Source: Corynebacterium yudongzhengii
GTDB taxonomy: Bacteria > Actinomycetota > Actinomycetes > Mycobacteriales > Mycobacteriaceae
NCBI RefSeq assembly: GCF_003065405.1
Contig: NZ_CP026947.1
Location: 2,447,303-2,511,302, forward strand
Direction: 5' to 3'
DNA: 64,000 nucleotides
This document shows, piece after piece, positions 63,996 through 64,000 of this stretch; position 1 is the first letter of the stretch, and every line of letters begins with the position of its first letter. The translations under genes were made by a program, and so were the position numbers. The notes under the pieces are model-generated. The model saw nothing but the letters and a program-made list of their open reading frames with translations, ran no database searches and had not been told where the DNA came from.

Positions 63996-64000
63996 TGCCT

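Larger units (their letters stand above)
63444..64000. other. rpmH-dnaA intergenic region, part of presumed oriC
   Basis: No supported gene in these 557 bp. Between 63800 and 64000 lie a perfect DnaA box in reverse orientation (TGTGGATAA, 63900-63908), a one-mismatch box TTTTCCACA (63987-63995) and weaker matches such as TGTGAGTAA (63845-63853). Together with the rpmH location this marks the left flank of oriC; dnaA should start beyond the right edge on the plus strand. The rpmH promoter also lies in this region. Confidence 0.7.

Overview
The window reads as a chromosomal segment of a high-GC Corynebacterium (order Mycobacteriales). Grounds: the order rpmH-rnpA-yidD-yidC / rsmG-parA-parB / GNAT gene / cwlM-trxA-trxB-sigM-murJ-DUF6049-NUDIX-cca is the mycolate-actinobacterial origin neighbourhood; ino1 lies beside a DUF5318 gene and a MarR-UspA pair as in C. 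glutamicum; and parS-like sites are scattered through the right half. The right edge stops in the rpmH-dnaA intergenic region, so oriC and dnaA lie at or just beyond 64 kb. The species cannot be named from the sequence alone.

Left part (1-14.6 kb): DUF5318, inositol-1-phosphate synthase, a MarR regulator with a universal stress protein, then an accessory stretch. This stretch holds a C15 tract, an array of four 49-bp modules (a CCTATGAG box exactly 33 bp before a TTACGCACGTGCGTAA palindrome), a decayed IS5-type element and a DUF222-HNH gene. Next comes a minus-strand cluster of a secreted beta-rich protein, a histidine kinase, a 61-codon secreted peptide gene and a LuxR-type regulator; I regard this as the most interesting unexplained unit. 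TrhO, a Nei-type glycosylase and a DUF1846 protein complete the part.

Middle (14.6-31 kb): two 100-bp palindromic repeats, a nicotinamide-nucleotide repair gene with a 1-nt frameshift in a C6 tract, an ABC exporter, and opposite it a histidine kinase cleanly split by an IS3-family element (3-bp AAT duplication) followed by its response regulator. A flavin monooxygenase, an MFS remnant, two DUF202 proteins, an AcuI-like reductase, leuS, a Rieske ferredoxin, a dicarboxylate symporter and an SdpI-like protein follow.

Right part (31-64 kb): a complete trpL-E-G-D-CF-B-A operon with a three-Trp leader peptide, probably translated from a leaderless mRNA, and an attenuator hairpin. A decayed IS256-type element, an orphan gene, a Tat/lipoprotein Rieske protein, an Old Yellow Enzyme, a bile-acid-symporter family protein, AzlCD, YqgE and CCA-transferase follow, then the origin-proximal cell-envelope/redox cluster and the chromosome-partition operon. 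Three perfect 14-bp parS cores (in trpCF, after trpA, and across a start codon at 44.1 kb) plus degenerate copies tie this part to ParAB. No tRNA, rRNA or CRISPR array was recognised.
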